Notes under the pieces: model-generated
Seen by the model: only the letters and a program-made list of their open reading frames with translations
What the model was told of the DNA's origin: nothing
Database searches by the model: none
Shown: in pieces, positions 17,749 to 27,966 of the stretch
Numbering within the stretch: position 1 is the first letter of the stretch
Layout of the letters: the number at the start of each line of letters is the position of its first letter
NCBI RefSeq assembly: GCF_000505545.1
Contig: NZ_AYTB01000012.1
Span: 96,741 to 160,740, forward strand
DNA length: 64,000 bases
Direction of reading: 5' to 3'
Source: Kurthia huakuii LAM0618
GTDB taxonomy: Bacteria; Bacillota; Bacilli; Bacillales_A; Planococcaceae
Position numbers and translations under genes: made by a program

Positions 17749-18010
17749 CAATTTATCCCCCTTATGTCGTTCATTCGCAGATTCGTTATCTGTGACTCAA
17801 TAATACCTTTAGTATTCTGAAAATAAAGAAAATTAAGATTCGCTAAAGTAATAAACTAATAAGTAATTTAAGACATTTAAAATAGGCTCTAATCCTTGAT
17901 ATAGCAACGTTTCAAAAAAAATTAAATTTTTTTATGCGCATCGTAGCCCCGACATAGCAACATGTAAGCCCGACTTTTCCACAATGTAAGCGCTTTACAA
18001 AAATCCACAA
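17749..18010. other. Intergenic region upstream of the igr-like operon
   Basis: AT-rich leader without an open frame of note. It holds a short palindrome aatacctttagtatt (about 17803-17817) and the near-palindrome TGTAAGCGCTTTACA (about 17985-17999). The latter resembles a CcpA cre site but is one base too long. Either could be an operator; neither is convincing alone. Confidence 0.3.
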
Positions 18011-18040
18011 AAAAAGAACCGCTATATAAAGCGGTTCTTA
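18011..18040 (-). terminator. Intrinsic terminator
   Basis: aagaaccgct / agcggttctt hairpin with a T run on the minus strand, overlapping the stop of the large HTH protein gene. Confidence 0.85.
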
Positions 18041-19909
18041 CGATAAAATCCAGCGTTCTAAACGTTTGCGCACTTTGAGCGATGGATTGACTAAATTACG
18101 CTCTAATTGGCTAACATAGGCAGCAGATAAATGAAGCATTTCTGCTGCCTGCGCTAGCGTGAGCTGCCGTTTTTTTCGGAACTCGGCGAGCTGCTGTGCA
18201 AGTGCCGTATTATCTTTTTTCGCTGGTAATACATTGCGCTGTTTTTCAAGCGAACGATACGTGTCCAAAATCGCTTGTGGTGGTTCAATAATAACAGAGG
18301 CATTGAGCCAATAATTTCCCCAACCCTTACCAACAGCGGCTTCCTCCTGCCAATTCGTATAATGCCAACCGGCAATCACACCATCTGTTGTCAATTGATC
18401 GAGCGCCTTTTCAAAACGTTCACGCGTTCGTGTCGGCGAGCGGCGATTTAATGTTTCACCAATTGCTTCTAACAATGTCGCCACTTTATTTGGCTGCCAA
18501 TAATTTGCTTGTGAAGCCTGTGTGCGCCAGCGCCAGCTCAAATAACGACAGAGCTGTTTTTCATAACGGAAGCGGTATAAATGATAGTTAAAAGCATGAA
18601 ATGGCAACAACGCCAGTTGACGCTGTGTGCCGCTTAAATAATGCGCAAAAATAGGGCCCAATTTATAGCGATACGGTTGTTCAAAAACGAGTAATGGTCC
18701 AGCCGTCTTTAACGGTGCCAATTGGTTTGTATGGTAACTCATGGTTCGCTCGATTTCGACATGAATGCTTGCAAGCAGTTGCAACACTTCTTCAATTTGT
18801 TGCTTTTGTTTCGCTTCATAGCCACCGCGACGTCCCTCGCCACCTAATTTTTGCTTAATATCTCGCATCATTAAAATATCAGCTAGGCGCACGGTAATCG
18901 TCTCATCTAATTGCTTTGAATTATGGAGATAAAAGCCACATAAAATGTCGAGCACATCGACTGCTAAAATCGGCAATGTTGCATCGACTAAAACATTTTC
19001 CGGCAACACGAATGACAACGACCCTTTCGTTTTTCCCTTTTGGAATGCATAGCTCGTTTGCCCATCCTTTAGCTGATACAGTATTTCTCGAATAACTTGA
19101 TAAAGCGTATTGTTCATGACATACATATAGTTTGGAACTGTCGTCAACTTCGAAAAATCACGTTCTTTTTGCATCGTCTGCGTAACGCTTTTTTCTAATT
19201 CAATGTACACTTGTAAATCCTTTTTTAAAATGCGAATGATATTTTCTTGCCAATCTTTGATGTATTGATCAACAATCAATGACACTTTATCAATAAACAA
19301 AGCATTATTCGACACGTCGTTCATATACGCAAAAAAGAGCTCATTTAACGCCTCATCCGATAATTTTTTTAACGAATTAAGCCCTTCCTCTACGACGACA
19401 TCCTCTAAAATCGCCATCGTCAACATATCGTTATACCATGTCGTAAATGTATTCCACGTCTCTTCTTCGCCGATAAACGTCCATTTTTTCAATACTTTTT
19501 TTGTAATATCAAGCGAATCATCGAGTAAATGTCGATCTTGTAGCATTGCTACATTTAATTTTTGCTGTTGTTCGACCACATAAAAAATAATCGACTTCGC
19601 AAGCTTTTCAATGACACGCTCACGAGCTCGTACACGCAGTTGGAAAAATAGTGCTTCATTTTCTTTATACGAACACGCCTTGACAATAAAAATCTTTGAC
19701 GTGTGAAAAATTTTTTCTTCATCTAATTTTAAAATTGTTCCTAATGACTGATACGTGTCAAATAGTTTCACATAATCATACGGTTGCGCATCTTGCTCGA
19801 ACATAAATAACGCGTAAAACGGGTCAATACGCGCACGCAATTTAGCGAGTTCGGGTCCAAATTTCTCGAATGTTGGACTGATGGATAACGAGAGATGATT
19901 TTTTGACAT
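18038..19909 (-). CDS. Large orphan protein with C-terminal XRE-type HTH
   Basis: A 623-residue protein. Only the last ~55 residues are recognisable, as an XRE/Cro helix-turn-helix (LAEFRKKRQLTLAQAAEMLHLSAAYVSQLERN). The first ~300 residues are mostly helical with no motif I know. A middle basic segment LGGEGRRGGY (about 357-364) precedes another helical region with many aromatic and Trp residues. The size and a C-terminal DNA-binding domain recall replication initiators or large regulators, but this is only an impression. GGAGG is six bases from the ATG at 19909. The gene stands alone. Confidence 0.75.
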   Translation of the reverse strand: MSKNHLSLSISPTFEKFGPELAKLRARIDPFYALFMFEQDAQPYDYVKLFDTYQSLGTILKLDEEKIFHTSKIFIVKACSYKENEALFFQLRVRARERVIEKLAKSIIFYVVEQQQKLNVAMLQDRHLLDDSLDITKKVLKKWTFIGEEETWNTFTTWYNDMLTMAILEDVVVEEGLNSLKKLSDEALNELFFAYMNDVSNNALFIDKVSLIVDQYIKDWQENIIRILKKDLQVYIELEKSVTQTMQKERDFSKLTTVPNYMYVMNNTLYQVIREILYQLKDGQTSYAFQKGKTKGSLSFVLPENVLVDATLPILAVDVLDILCGFYLHNSKQLDETITVRLADILMMRDIKQKLGGEGRRGGYEAKQKQQIEEVLQLLASIHVEIERTMSYHTNQLAPLKTAGPLLVFEQPYRYKLGPIFAHYLSGTQRQLALLPFHAFNYHLYRFRYEKQLCRYLSWRWRTQASQANYWQPNKVATLLEAIGETLNRRSPTRTRERFEKALDQLTTDGVIAGWHYTNWQEEAAVGKGWGNYWLNASVIIEPPQAILDTYRSLEKQRNVLPAKKDNTALAQQLAEFRKKRQLTLAQAAEMLHLSAAYVSQLERNLVNPSLKVRKRLERWILS

Positions 19910-20015
19910 ACACACACCTCCAAACAAGTTCTTCATTTATTAAAATTCGACATTTACGACAATAAAACCTCGTTAAAAAGAAAAAATATACATAAACTAT
20001 ATTTTACCACATAAC

Positions 20016-20051
20016 AAAAAAGTAGCAATCTCCTTTATCGATTGCTACTTT
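20016..20051 (-). terminator. Intrinsic terminator
   Basis: aaaaaagtagcaatc pairs with gattgctacttt; T run on the minus strand after the RimJ/RimL-type acetyltransferase gene. Confidence 0.85.
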
Positions 20052-20064
20052 CCCATTCCGCTTG

Positions 20065-20577
20065 TTATGGTTTGTTCGTCACAAAAACATGTACTTCTTG
20101 TCCATTCAACATTTCCGTTTTGTCTAAATGCATACCAATTGTTTCGGCAATCCGCATGGAAACAAAATTGCCCGGTTGAATTAAGGCAATTAACTGCGTT
20201 AACTGCATTTCTTGTTCAGCATACGCTTTCATCGTTTCTGCCGCTTCTGTCGCAAAACCTTGCCCCCAATACGCCTTCGCAACCCAATAACCAATTTCGA
20301 ATTGCATTTGGCCATTAACAATTTGTGGCACGATGCCTGCATGACCGATTGGCTCGCCTGTTTTACGATTTTCGATAATTTTTAGACCCGTCTGCTCATC
20401 TTCACGATAATGAGTATAAATCCATGATAAAAATTGTTCGACTTCCGCATCATTACGAGTTTGACCGTCACCGATATAGCGCATCATATCTTTTGATTGT
20501 AATAATCCTTTTAAAAAATAAAAATCTGCATTCGTATAGTTACGAAAACGTAAGCGCTTTGATTGTAGATGGAACAT
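20065..20577 (-). CDS. RimJ/RimL-type GNAT acetyltransferase
   Basis: A 170-residue acetyltransferase of the ribosomal-protein acetylase group (opening RLRFRNYTNADFYFLKGLLQSKDMMRYIGDGQT). The acetyl-CoA loop is GYWVAKAYWGQGFATEAAETM and the tail has GNFVSMRIAETIGM. It should acetylate an N-terminal or side-chain amine of a protein or small molecule. GAGGG lies six bases from the ATG. It is a single-gene transcript. Confidence 0.88.
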   Translation of the reverse strand: MFHLQSKRLRFRNYTNADFYFLKGLLQSKDMMRYIGDGQTRNDAEVEQFLSWIYTHYREDEQTGLKIIENRKTGEPIGHAGIVPQIVNGQMQFEIGYWVAKAYWGQGFATEAAETMKAYAEQEMQLTQLIALIQPGNFVSMRIAETIGMHLDKTEMLNGQEVHVFVTNKP

Positions 20578-20797
20578 AAAAGTCCCTCACTTTCTATAAC
20601 CTATTATTCGTGAACGTCCACAAATAATAATTAAATCTATGCTACCAACTTTTTAAGTCTTACTATTATTGTACCTTTTTTTAGGAGGAAAAGCTGTGCT
20701 ATTTCAGATGAATTATGAACAGACAGTCAAGTTTTTTTAACATATACTACTAAAATAGCCTAAAATTTGATTTAATAAATATACGGAGGTGGAGCTG

Positions 20798-21001
20798 ATG
20801 GAAGAAATGACGAATTACGGCGATGTCTTTTTCACACTATTTATGATGGGCGGATTTTTATTGTGGCTCTTGCCGCTCATTTTTGTTATTTGGTTTATGA
20901 TTACGACTGTAAAGCATTTGAAAAAGCAAACCGCACTACTAGAAAAAATCAATACCCAAACGACACATACGCCGTCGTTTGACAAAGATTCATCGCACTA
21001 A
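20798..21001 (+). CDS. Small membrane protein
   Basis: A 67-residue protein with one long hydrophobic stretch (FFTLFMMGGFLLWLLPLIFVIWFMITTV, about 9-36), long enough for one or two passes, and a short soluble coiled tail (KHLKKQTALLEKINTQ). The ATG at 20798 is eight bases from GGAGG; the in-frame GTG at 20789 overlaps the ribosome site. It ends at a dispersed terminator element. No family is known. Confidence 0.65.
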   Translation: MEEMTNYGDVFFTLFMMGGFLLWLLPLIFVIWFMITTVKHLKKQTALLEKINTQTTHTPSFDKDSSH

Positions 21002-21011
21002 TATTTCGCTG

Positions 21012-21150
21012 AAAAGAGGCTTGGACAAAACAGTTCATGTTCCTTTTTTAGCGTTCGCCACAAAAAACCGGAATCGCGCCACAGTGCGATTCCGGTTTTT
21101 TTTATGCTCATCTGAGAGGGTATTTTTACACGTATGTCCCAGCCTCTTTT
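21012..21150. repeat. TIR-terminator element, copy 1
   Basis: About 139 bases bounded by aaaagaggcttggacaaaac and its imperfect inverse ending tgtcccagcctctttt. It holds an inner hairpin aaccggaatcgcgc / tgcgattccggtttttttt. It lies between the convergent small membrane protein and C39-like genes and should terminate both transcripts. Copies 2, 3 and 5 share the inner sequence. Confidence 0.85.
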
Positions 21151-21155
21151 CAATT

Positions 21156-21998
21156 TTAGCGAATCGCTACAGCTTGTTTACGCGCTACATAAGCTGTTTC
21201 AAATTGCTCTTTTGGTACCCAATAAATTTCGCGGTCATCCGCCGGGTCATGAACGCGATATTGTTGCGTTACACTGTCATAGCCCGTTAAAAGCATGACA
21301 TGTAAATTGCTGACGTATGTTGCTGGGCGTTTTTTACCAACATCCCATTCCCCTTCGCGCGGTGGTTCAAAGCGGAATGTTACCCACACCACAACGGGAT
21401 GATTTTGTGCTAGCTCTCGCTGTAATTGCTTAGGCGATGCTCCTGAAATATCAACAACCATCTTACTATATACTTCGCGCGCATACGCTGTTAATGGTTT
21501 TGGAAAAATCGTTTGAAAATAACCTTCCATCGTATAATACGGTGAACCAACAAAGCCTTGCGTTGGATTACGCTCTGCTTTTGGCATTTGATCGAGCATC
21601 GTTTTTAACGACACCTCGCTATAGCCTTTGTAGCGTAAAGCCATTAATAACGATGTCCCCTCACAACCAAACGGCGCATCTAACGGGCGATATTGGCTAA
21701 TATAGGGCACGGGCAATTCCGTATGTTGATAGCCACGTGGCCTATTCGCTACATCGACTTTCGGCACCCATCCTACAAAGTCACCATATGTGACATAATA
21801 ATGTGCGCCTTCATAATTTGTTGCATACAATTCCGTATGTGCCGGAATAATAGCTAGCGTTGTTCCCTCATACGGTACACGTTTCAATTTCGTCTCTTCA
21901 GTCGTATAAAGCGCCTTTTTTTGGCCCTCTTTCAATTGATACGATACTGCCGCTAGTCCTAGCGCAGCCGCAAGCGGTATCCATCGTTTTTCTGCCAT
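21156..21998 (-). CDS. Secreted or membrane-anchored C39-like cysteine peptidase
   Basis: A 280-residue protein with an N-terminal hydrophobic anchor (IPLAAALGLAAVSYQL), an SH3-like segment (about 40-85) and a papain-like C39 family domain. Candidate active-site residues are C113 (FGCEGTSLL), H234 (SNLHVMLLTGYD) and D252 (HDPADD). Related YvpB-type proteins are of unknown substrate. The ATG at 21998 is six bases from AGGAGGG. It ends next to a terminator element. Enzyme activity is inferred from the intact triad. Confidence 0.8.
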   Translation of the reverse strand: MAEKRWIPLAAALGLAAVSYQLKEGQKKALYTTEETKLKRVPYEGTTLAIIPAHTELYATNYEGAHYYVTYGDFVGWVPKVDVANRPRGYQHTELPVPYISQYRPLDAPFGCEGTSLLMALRYKGYSEVSLKTMLDQMPKAERNPTQGFVGSPYYTMEGYFQTIFPKPLTAYAREVYSKMVVDISGASPKQLQRELAQNHPVVVWVTFRFEPPREGEWDVGKKRPATYVSNLHVMLLTGYDSVTQQYRVHDPADDREIYWVPKEQFETAYVARKQAVAIR

Positions 21999-22294
21999 CA
22001 AAATCCCTCCTACTCATTTCTTTCATTATAATCTCAAGGTAGTTTTTTTGACAAATATATACTTTTTTATAATAATAATATAATTATTTGCATAATGATG
22101 TTTTAACACTATTCGCAAGGCATATACTTGAAAATCAAACGATTAGACATTATTATAAATGGAAATACAGCAGTTTTTTTCCCTATACCAAATGAATTTT
22201 ATTATATAAATATATTTCAATAATCTTCAGAGTGGTTATTTTATCCATTTCGTGGTAAACCTATAATATAGAATGTTTTTAAGGAGGAGAAATG

Positions 22295-23740
22295 ATGACG
22301 AATTTTCCAGAAGTGAAGAATCAACTTTTTATAAATGGTGAATGGGTGGATGGTAGCGCAGATGCCGTAGCCGTATATAATCCATCAACAGGTGAAAAAA
22401 TCGCCGATATTGCGCAAGGTGGCACAAAAGAAACAGCAGAGGCAATTGCTTATGCAGCAGGTGCCTTTGCAGCATGGGCCGCTACTGACCCTAAAGAGCG
22501 CGCGCGCATCTTGCATAAAATTGGTTTTTTAATAGAAGAAAACCTTGATCGCCTTGCACTTATTATGACGCTTGAACAAGGAAAGCCATTATCACAATCA
22601 AAAGTAGAGGTTCAGTCATCTGCCGATTCGTTCCATTGGAATGCAGATGAAGCACGCCGTCTATATGGCCGCGCGATTCCAGCACCAAGTGAGCATCATT
22701 TCTTAACGGTTTATCAACCACTTGGTGTCGTTGGGGCGATTACACCGTGGAACTTCCCTTCCAATATGATTGCACGTAAAATTGCCCCTGCCCTTGCAGC
22801 TGGTTGTACAGTCGTACTGAAACCAGCGAGTGCTACACCATTTTCTGCATTAGCACTTGCTGAATTATTTGTTGAAGCTGGCTTACCAAATGGTGTGGCA
22901 AACATCATCATGGGGAAATCTAGCGCTATCGGGAAAGAATTAACGACGAATGAAACGGTGAAAAAGATTACGTTTACAGGCTCTACTGAAGTAGGTCAAT
23001 TATTAAATGAACAATCTGCCCATTCTCTGAAAAAAGTATCAATGGAACTCGGCGGCCATGCCCCATTCATCGTCTTTGATGATGCCGATTTAGATCAAGC
23101 TGTGACAAATCTTGTAACAGCGAAATTCCGTAATAACGGTCAAGTATGTACGTGTCCAAATCGTATTTATGTCCAAAAATCCGTAAAAAAAGCATTTACT
23201 GATAAGTTATTACAAGCGATGCAAGAAGTTGAAGTTGGCTTAGGCATTGAAGATAAAACAGTTGGTCCTTTAATTAATGAAGAAGCACGCGAACACGTTG
23301 AAGCGCAACTAAAAGATGCCACAAGTAAAGGTGCGACGATTTTACATGGTGGGAAACGCCCAACAGACGATAAATTCGCCAATGGTCCATTCTTTGAACC
23401 AACTGTGATCGATGGCATCACAAAAGATATGGATATTTACTATGTCGAAACATTTGGCCCGGTCATTCCATTAATTGAGTTTGATACAGATGATGAAGTG
23501 GCAGAAGCAGCAAATGATACTGAGTTTGGTTTGGCTTCGTACTTCTTCTCAAAAAACATTGCGCGTATTTCACGCTTCTCAACAGCGCTTGAATACGGTA
23601 TGGTTGGTGTCAATTCAATGGCCATCTCCCAAGTGGAAACACCATTCGGCGGCGTTAAGCACTCTGGTTTCGGTCGCGAAAATGGTACAGAGGGGATCCA
23701 TGAATACGTCTATGCTAAATCTGTTTGCATTCATGATTAA
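22295..23740 (+). CDS. gabD: NAD(P)-dependent succinate-semialdehyde-type dehydrogenase
   Basis: An aldehyde dehydrogenase of about 481 residues, closest in motifs to GabD. Key parts are TPWNFPSNMIARKIAPALAA for cofactor binding, E252 in MELGGHAP and the catalytic C286 in GQVCTCPNR; C288 matches the second Cys of the redox-switch pair of GabD. It should oxidise a semialdehyde (succinate or glutarate semialdehyde) to the acid. No transaminase neighbour is present to fix the substrate. Two adjacent ATG codons follow AAGGAGG; 22295 has the better spacing. A TATAAT box lies at 22262-22267. Confidence 0.85.
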   Translation: MTNFPEVKNQLFINGEWVDGSADAVAVYNPSTGEKIADIAQGGTKETAEAIAYAAGAFAAWAATDPKERARILHKIGFLIEENLDRLALIMTLEQGKPLSQSKVEVQSSADSFHWNADEARRLYGRAIPAPSEHHFLTVYQPLGVVGAITPWNFPSNMIARKIAPALAAGCTVVLKPASATPFSALALAELFVEAGLPNGVANIIMGKSSAIGKELTTNETVKKITFTGSTEVGQLLNEQSAHSLKKVSMELGGHAPFIVFDDADLDQAVTNLVTAKFRNNGQVCTCPNRIYVQKSVKKAFTDKLLQAMQEVEVGLGIEDKTVGPLINEEAREHVEAQLKDATSKGATILHGGKRPTDDKFANGPFFEPTVIDGITKDMDIYYVETFGPVIPLIEFDTDDEVAEAANDTEFGLASYFFSKNIARISRFSTALEYGMVGVNSMAISQVETPFGGVKHSGFGRENGTEGIHEYVYAKSVCIHD

Positions 23741-23751
23741 TATTATTCCTT

Positions 23752-23785
23752 TTAAAAGAGTCGCTTTTCGCGGCTCTTTTTTTGT
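23752..23785 (+). terminator. Intrinsic terminator
   Basis: aagagtcgc / gcggctctt hairpin followed by seven T after the aldehyde dehydrogenase gene. Confidence 0.85.
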
Positions 23786-24004
23786 GTAAAAAATGGTTTA
23801 TCATCTATTAATAATTTTATACAATAACAAAATCATCGCATTTACATGACAAAACGATGACGATATGTCAAATTTAACAACTACATTAAAATGATATTTT
23901 TTTGTTATATATTTATCATATTCGCATAATCGTATTGTTATATAAACGCGATATGATGTGTTTGTAATAAAAAAACACGTAAAACAAAAGGAGTTTATGG
24001 ATTC

Positions 24005-24757
24005 ATGAATAAAAAAGCAAAAATCTTCTCATCACTAGCATTGACCGGTATGTTATTCTCAGCAACAGGTGGCTTTAACGCCTCAGCAATGGCCAATGAT
24101 GGCGGCGCGGCACCGACAAAAACAGCGACTACAGCTTCATCTTCAAATACATATACTGTAAAGCAAGGTGATACACTTGGTGCGATTGCAGCGAAATACG
24201 GTACTTCTTACCAAAACATTATGGCACTAAACGGTTTATCATCGACTACAATTTATAGTGGCCAAACGTTAAAAGTAAAAGGTACAGCAAAAGCTGCAAC
24301 ATCAGCTGTTTCAAAAACATCGAATACAACAAGCGCTACACCACAATATAAACGTACAACTCAAACATCGAATACAAATACAACCTCAACATCAGCTTCT
24401 GGCATGGCTGGCGCGGCAAAAATTGCTTTAGCACAAGTCGGCACACCATACAAATGGGCTGGTAAAGCACCTGGTGGCTTCGACTGTTCTGGTTTAATTT
24501 ACTACGCAACAAAACAAGCTGGTGTCAATATCGGTTATGCCACATCAGCAGGTTACTACAATATGGGTACAACTGTATCAACTCCACAAGTTGGCGACTT
24601 AGTATTCTTCAAAGACACATACAAAGCAGGTATTTCACACGTAGGTATTTATGTAGGGAATGGCCAAATGGTTAGCGCAGCTTCAGGCGGCGTACAAGTA
24701 GATAATATCCACGGCGCATACTGGAAAGATCATTTTGTCGGCTACAAACGTCTATAA
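24005..24757 (+). CDS. Secreted LysM-NlpC/P60 peptidoglycan hydrolase
   Basis: A 250-residue cell-wall enzyme. Residues 1-30 form a signal peptide ending ASAMA. A LysM domain (50-93, [19 protein letters not shown]) binds glycan, a Ser/Thr-rich linker follows (95-132), then an NlpC/P60 domain with C161 (FDCSGL), H212 (SHVGIY) and a third polar residue near H234. It should cut stem peptides, probably D,L-endopeptidase. GGAG lies upstream of the ATG. The 250 bases before it are AT-rich and no clear promoter was assigned. Confidence 0.92.
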   Translation: MNKKAKIFSSLALTGMLFSATGGFNASAMANDGGAAPTKTATTASSSNTYTVKQGDTLGAIAAKYGTSYQNIMALNGLSSTTIYSGQTLKVKGTAKAATSAVSKTSNTTSATPQYKRTTQTSNTNTTSTSASGMAGAAKIALAQVGTPYKWAGKAPGGFDCSGLIYYATKQAGVNIGYATSAGYYNMGTTVSTPQVGDLVFFKDTYKAGISHVGIYVGNGQMVSAASGGVQVDNIHGAYWKDHFVGYKRL

Positions 24758-24778
24758 TTTCAATAGCTATTCCATTGC

Positions 24779-24811
24779 AAAAAACTCCCGTTTATGCGGG
24801 GGTTTTTTTAA
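24779..24811 (+). terminator. Intrinsic terminator
   Basis: aaaactcccg / gcgggggttttttt hairpin downstream of the NlpC/P60 gene. Confidence 0.85.
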
Positions 24812-24824
24812 TTCAACAACACCA

Positions 24825-25118
24825 TTACCGGCGATGTTGTAACACTTTTTCAAGATATTCTTCTAGTGTCATCTCATACTCCGCCGCAAGTGCCTCGGTA
24901 TCTTCAATAATTGATTCTACTGAATAATATGGCTTGCAGCGAATCCACCGAGACATCTTGTCATGAAATACGATGCCTTCACTTTCTAAAATGCGTTCAA
25001 TCTGACGATAATTCATTTCCTCGCCTTGCTCTCGTAAATCCATCAGCACCTCTGCCTTTGATGCTTGCTCTTCAATTATTTTTTGAACGACAAACGCTCG
25101 AATTTCACGATACATCAT
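24825..25118 (-). CDS. Hypothetical small acidic protein
   Basis: A 97-residue, mostly helical soluble protein (SKAEVLMDLREQGEEMNYRQIERILESEGI and a C-terminal EYEMTLEEYLEKVLQ). The middle resembles a winged-helix arrangement but no DNA-binding motif can be claimed. AGAGGTG lies seven bases from the first of two ATG codons. It is convergent with the NlpC/P60 gene. Function is unknown. Confidence 0.6.
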   Translation of the reverse strand: MMYREIRAFVVQKIIEEQASKAEVLMDLREQGEEMNYRQIERILESEGIVFHDKMSRWIRCKPYYSVESIIEDTEALAAEYEMTLEEYLEKVLQHRR

Positions 25119-25176
25119 TCGTGTTCACCTCTACATATTTTCGTCTTATTATAACAAATATTTACATATATTATAC

Positions 25177-25210
25177 AAAAAAACAGGCACCGTGAGGCGG
25201 TGCCTGTTTT
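25177..25210 (-). terminator. Intrinsic terminator of subtilase gene
   Basis: aaaacaggcaccg / cggtgcctgtttt hairpin, T run on the minus strand. Confidence 0.85.
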
Positions 25211-25223
25211 AAATAATGATGCG

Positions 25224-27713
25224 TTATTTTTTTACATAAACAGCAAGTGTCGTTTTAGCAGTTGTTGCTTTATGCGTCACCGTCACGGTTAATTTTTGTT
25301 TATTTTTTTGTTTCGCTAGCTTGATGCTAAATTTACCATTCGATGGTACCGTTTTCGTTGCTAATACTTTGCTGCCCTTTTTCACGACAACTTTTGAACC
25401 AGCTAATGCTTTACCTGTTAAGACAGTTGGTTTTGTTGTTTTCGCAATATCGGTTTTTAAAATGGCCGCACTTAATGCGTTAAAGCCATTTAAACGGCCA
25501 TAACCTGATACTAAATCTTTGCCGACTGCTAATGTGCCCGTTTCAGGTTCTTCTTCGCCGCCACCTGTGCCAAGAAGTAAGTTTAGAATGTCACCTGTAC
25601 CTGCTGACGAACCATTATTATCTTTTTCATCAAATGCGACATTTTTTGATGACTCATGTAGTACTGTACGAATTTGACCAATGTTCATTGATGGATTCGC
25701 GCTCTTTAATAAACCAACGACTGCTGCTACATGTGGTGTCGCCATTGATGTACCACTCATATATGTTACATTACCATTTGGTACAAGGCTTGGAATATTA
25801 GAACCTGGCGCTACTAAATCCAATTTGTAGCCGTAGTTTGAATAATCCGATACAACGTCTAGTGGGTTTGTGGCTCCAACAGAAATAACGTAACGCGATG
25901 ACCCTGGATATGAAATTCCTTGAATACCGTCATTACCACTTGCAACAATGACTGCTACGTTTTTCGAATGTGCATATTTTAAAGCCGCTTCAATTGTACG
26001 GCTATACGTACCACCAAGACTCAAGTTAATGACTTTTGCACCTTGATCTACAGCATACTTAATCCCTAATGCCACATTTTCAAGTGAACCACCACCTGAT
26101 GCATCTAATACTTTAATCGGTAAAATTTTTGTATGTTGATTAATTCCTCGCATCGAATAGCCATTATTCGCTTGCGCCGCAATAATGCCTGACACATGTG
26201 TGCCGTGCCCATGGTCATCTACTGCTGGCTGTTGGCGATCTACGTAGTTGCGCCCTTTATTCATTAAGACAACATTTTTTAAATCTGCTAATGTATTATC
26301 TACACCTGTATCAACAACCGCAATTGTTGTTGATTTTAGTGCTGTGTCATTCACTAACTTTTGTAGTTTTACATTGCCCACATCTGCTCCGGTAATCCCT
26401 TCCGAGCCGGTATTTTGCAATGACCATTGATATGGATATTGCACATCAGCTGCTAATGCATGATAGGTCGTCACTGGTTCGATGTATTCAACAGCTGCCA
26501 TGTTGGCGATTTGTGCTGCTGATTTTTCAGTAATCGCTTGCTGTGCTTTTGTGGATACTGTTGCATCTTGTGATTTTAGTTCCACTACATACGTGTCTGC
26601 TAAAATTTCATTGTTGTTCACTGCTAACGTTGAAGCCGTTGCTTTACCTGTTGCCTGTTGTTTAAATTTGTTAAATGAATAACCATCTTTTAACTTCACA
26701 ATATATTTACCTGATGATTTCTTCGCTAACTCGCCCGTCGCCTTTTGGACAACGTTCGCTAAATCTTCGCCAGCTAGTCCATCTGTTAAACCGACATTTT
26801 TCGCTGCAACCGACATTTTTTTCTGTAACGCTACTGGTACATTAGTGAATGTAATGTCAAATAGTGCTTGAATCGCTTGTGCTTCTGATTTTGAAATCAC
26901 GCGCGTACTCGCAGCGCCATGTTTATTCATCTCTTTAACAAGTGGCTGAATCGTTACTAAATGTCCGTACACTTGTTGTTTTAATGTGCTATCTGTTACT
27001 AACTTTGCTGCTAAAAATGGTGCTGCTTTGTAATACAATGATGATAACTCGCGGCCATCTGCTGTTTTTGATAAAATGCCATCGCGGAAAATACGAATAT
27101 CTGATAGCATCGTTTTTGCATCTTTTTTACCATCGACACCAAGCTCTACAGGACAAGCATTGCCACTTGCAAGCTCCGTTGACGGTGCTAATGTGACAGG
27201 CTCTGCTGTTAATGTATAGGGTACGTTGGCAACCGGGATTTCTTCGCCAGGATTTTCATCTGTTGGCGGCTCTGCTGGTACATCATTCATCATGAAGCTA
27301 TCATCCATAAAGCCGCTATATTCGACTTTAATATAATATGTACCTTCCCAAGCATATGGGAATTTAAGAATCGCTTTACCATTCTCAACCGTTCCCGCTA
27401 CATATTGTTCATACACTTCATTATTTTGTGCTTTCTCTGCACTCGCAAACATTGTGATATTTAAAATATAATCACTTTTCAATGTTACTTTCACATGCGA
27501 ATGTTTTTTCGTATCACTCGCAGTTGGCGTATATTTAAACCACTTCACGCCTGCTGTACTAAATGATTCGTCAATTGCGACGTTATCGGTTAATTCAACA
27601 GCACTTGCTAGTGTATTTTCCGTAACAAGATTCGCTTTTGCAACCCGCACAGTCGGTAAAAGCACACTTATTACTAACACAAAAATTGCTAGCCACACAC
27701 TACTTTTTTTCAT
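25224..27713 (-). CDS. Secreted S8 subtilisin-like protease, multidomain
   Basis: An 829-residue exported serine protease. It has a signal peptide (1-27), a PPC-like beta domain (about 35-140), a Pro/Glu-rich linker, a helical region (about 188-330, with RIFRDGILSKTADGRELSSLYYKAA), an I9-like propeptide (337-412) and a catalytic domain. The triad is D468, H503 (HGTH) and S656 (GTSMATP), with N594 for the oxyanion. An acidic insert GGGEEEPETG interrupts the end of the domain, and a C-terminal Ig-like domain (about 765-829) is Lys-rich, suggesting surface attachment. A TTTACA-16-TAAACT promoter is possible upstream. Confidence 0.92.
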   Translation of the reverse strand: MKKSSVWLAIFVLVISVLLPTVRVAKANLVTENTLASAVELTDNVAIDESFSTAGVKWFKYTPTASDTKKHSHVKVTLKSDYILNITMFASAEKAQNNEVYEQYVAGTVENGKAILKFPYAWEGTYYIKVEYSGFMDDSFMMNDVPAEPPTDENPGEEIPVANVPYTLTAEPVTLAPSTELASGNACPVELGVDGKKDAKTMLSDIRIFRDGILSKTADGRELSSLYYKAAPFLAAKLVTDSTLKQQVYGHLVTIQPLVKEMNKHGAASTRVISKSEAQAIQALFDITFTNVPVALQKKMSVAAKNVGLTDGLAGEDLANVVQKATGELAKKSSGKYIVKLKDGYSFNKFKQQATGKATASTLAVNNNEILADTYVVELKSQDATVSTKAQQAITEKSAAQIANMAAVEYIEPVTTYHALAADVQYPYQWSLQNTGSEGITGADVGNVKLQKLVNDTALKSTTIAVVDTGVDNTLADLKNVVLMNKGRNYVDRQQPAVDDHGHGTHVSGIIAAQANNGYSMRGINQHTKILPIKVLDASGGGSLENVALGIKYAVDQGAKVINLSLGGTYSRTIEAALKYAHSKNVAVIVASGNDGIQGISYPGSSRYVISVGATNPLDVVSDYSNYGYKLDLVAPGSNIPSLVPNGNVTYMSGTSMATPHVAAVVGLLKSANPSMNIGQIRTVLHESSKNVAFDEKDNNGSSAGTGDILNLLLGTGGGEEEPETGTLAVGKDLVSGYGRLNGFNALSAAILKTDIAKTTKPTVLTGKALAGSKVVVKKGSKVLATKTVPSNGKFSIKLAKQKNKQKLTVTVTHKATTAKTTLAVYVKK

Positions 27714-27966
27714 CTAATTCCCCCTTAACAATCATTGCAGTTTACCACTACTTGTACTATTGTAAAGAAAGCATGCTAAATATGATAGACGTTTTGTGTA
27801 TTTTCTTGTATTCCATCCATTTTATAGAATTTTTTTCGAACAATCTATGACTTTTGAAATAGCTTGAAACTATTTTGTCTACAATTTCGTCTTAATTCGT
27901 TCATATTCCGTTCATATACACGTTTTATAATGAAATGAGCTTATTTAAAAGAGAGGGGTATGTTCG

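Noticed and set aside
17985..17999. CcpA cre-like site TGTAAGCGCTTTACA
   Set aside because: One base longer than the cre consensus, and about 240 bases from the operon start. Kept only as a note in the intergenic entry.
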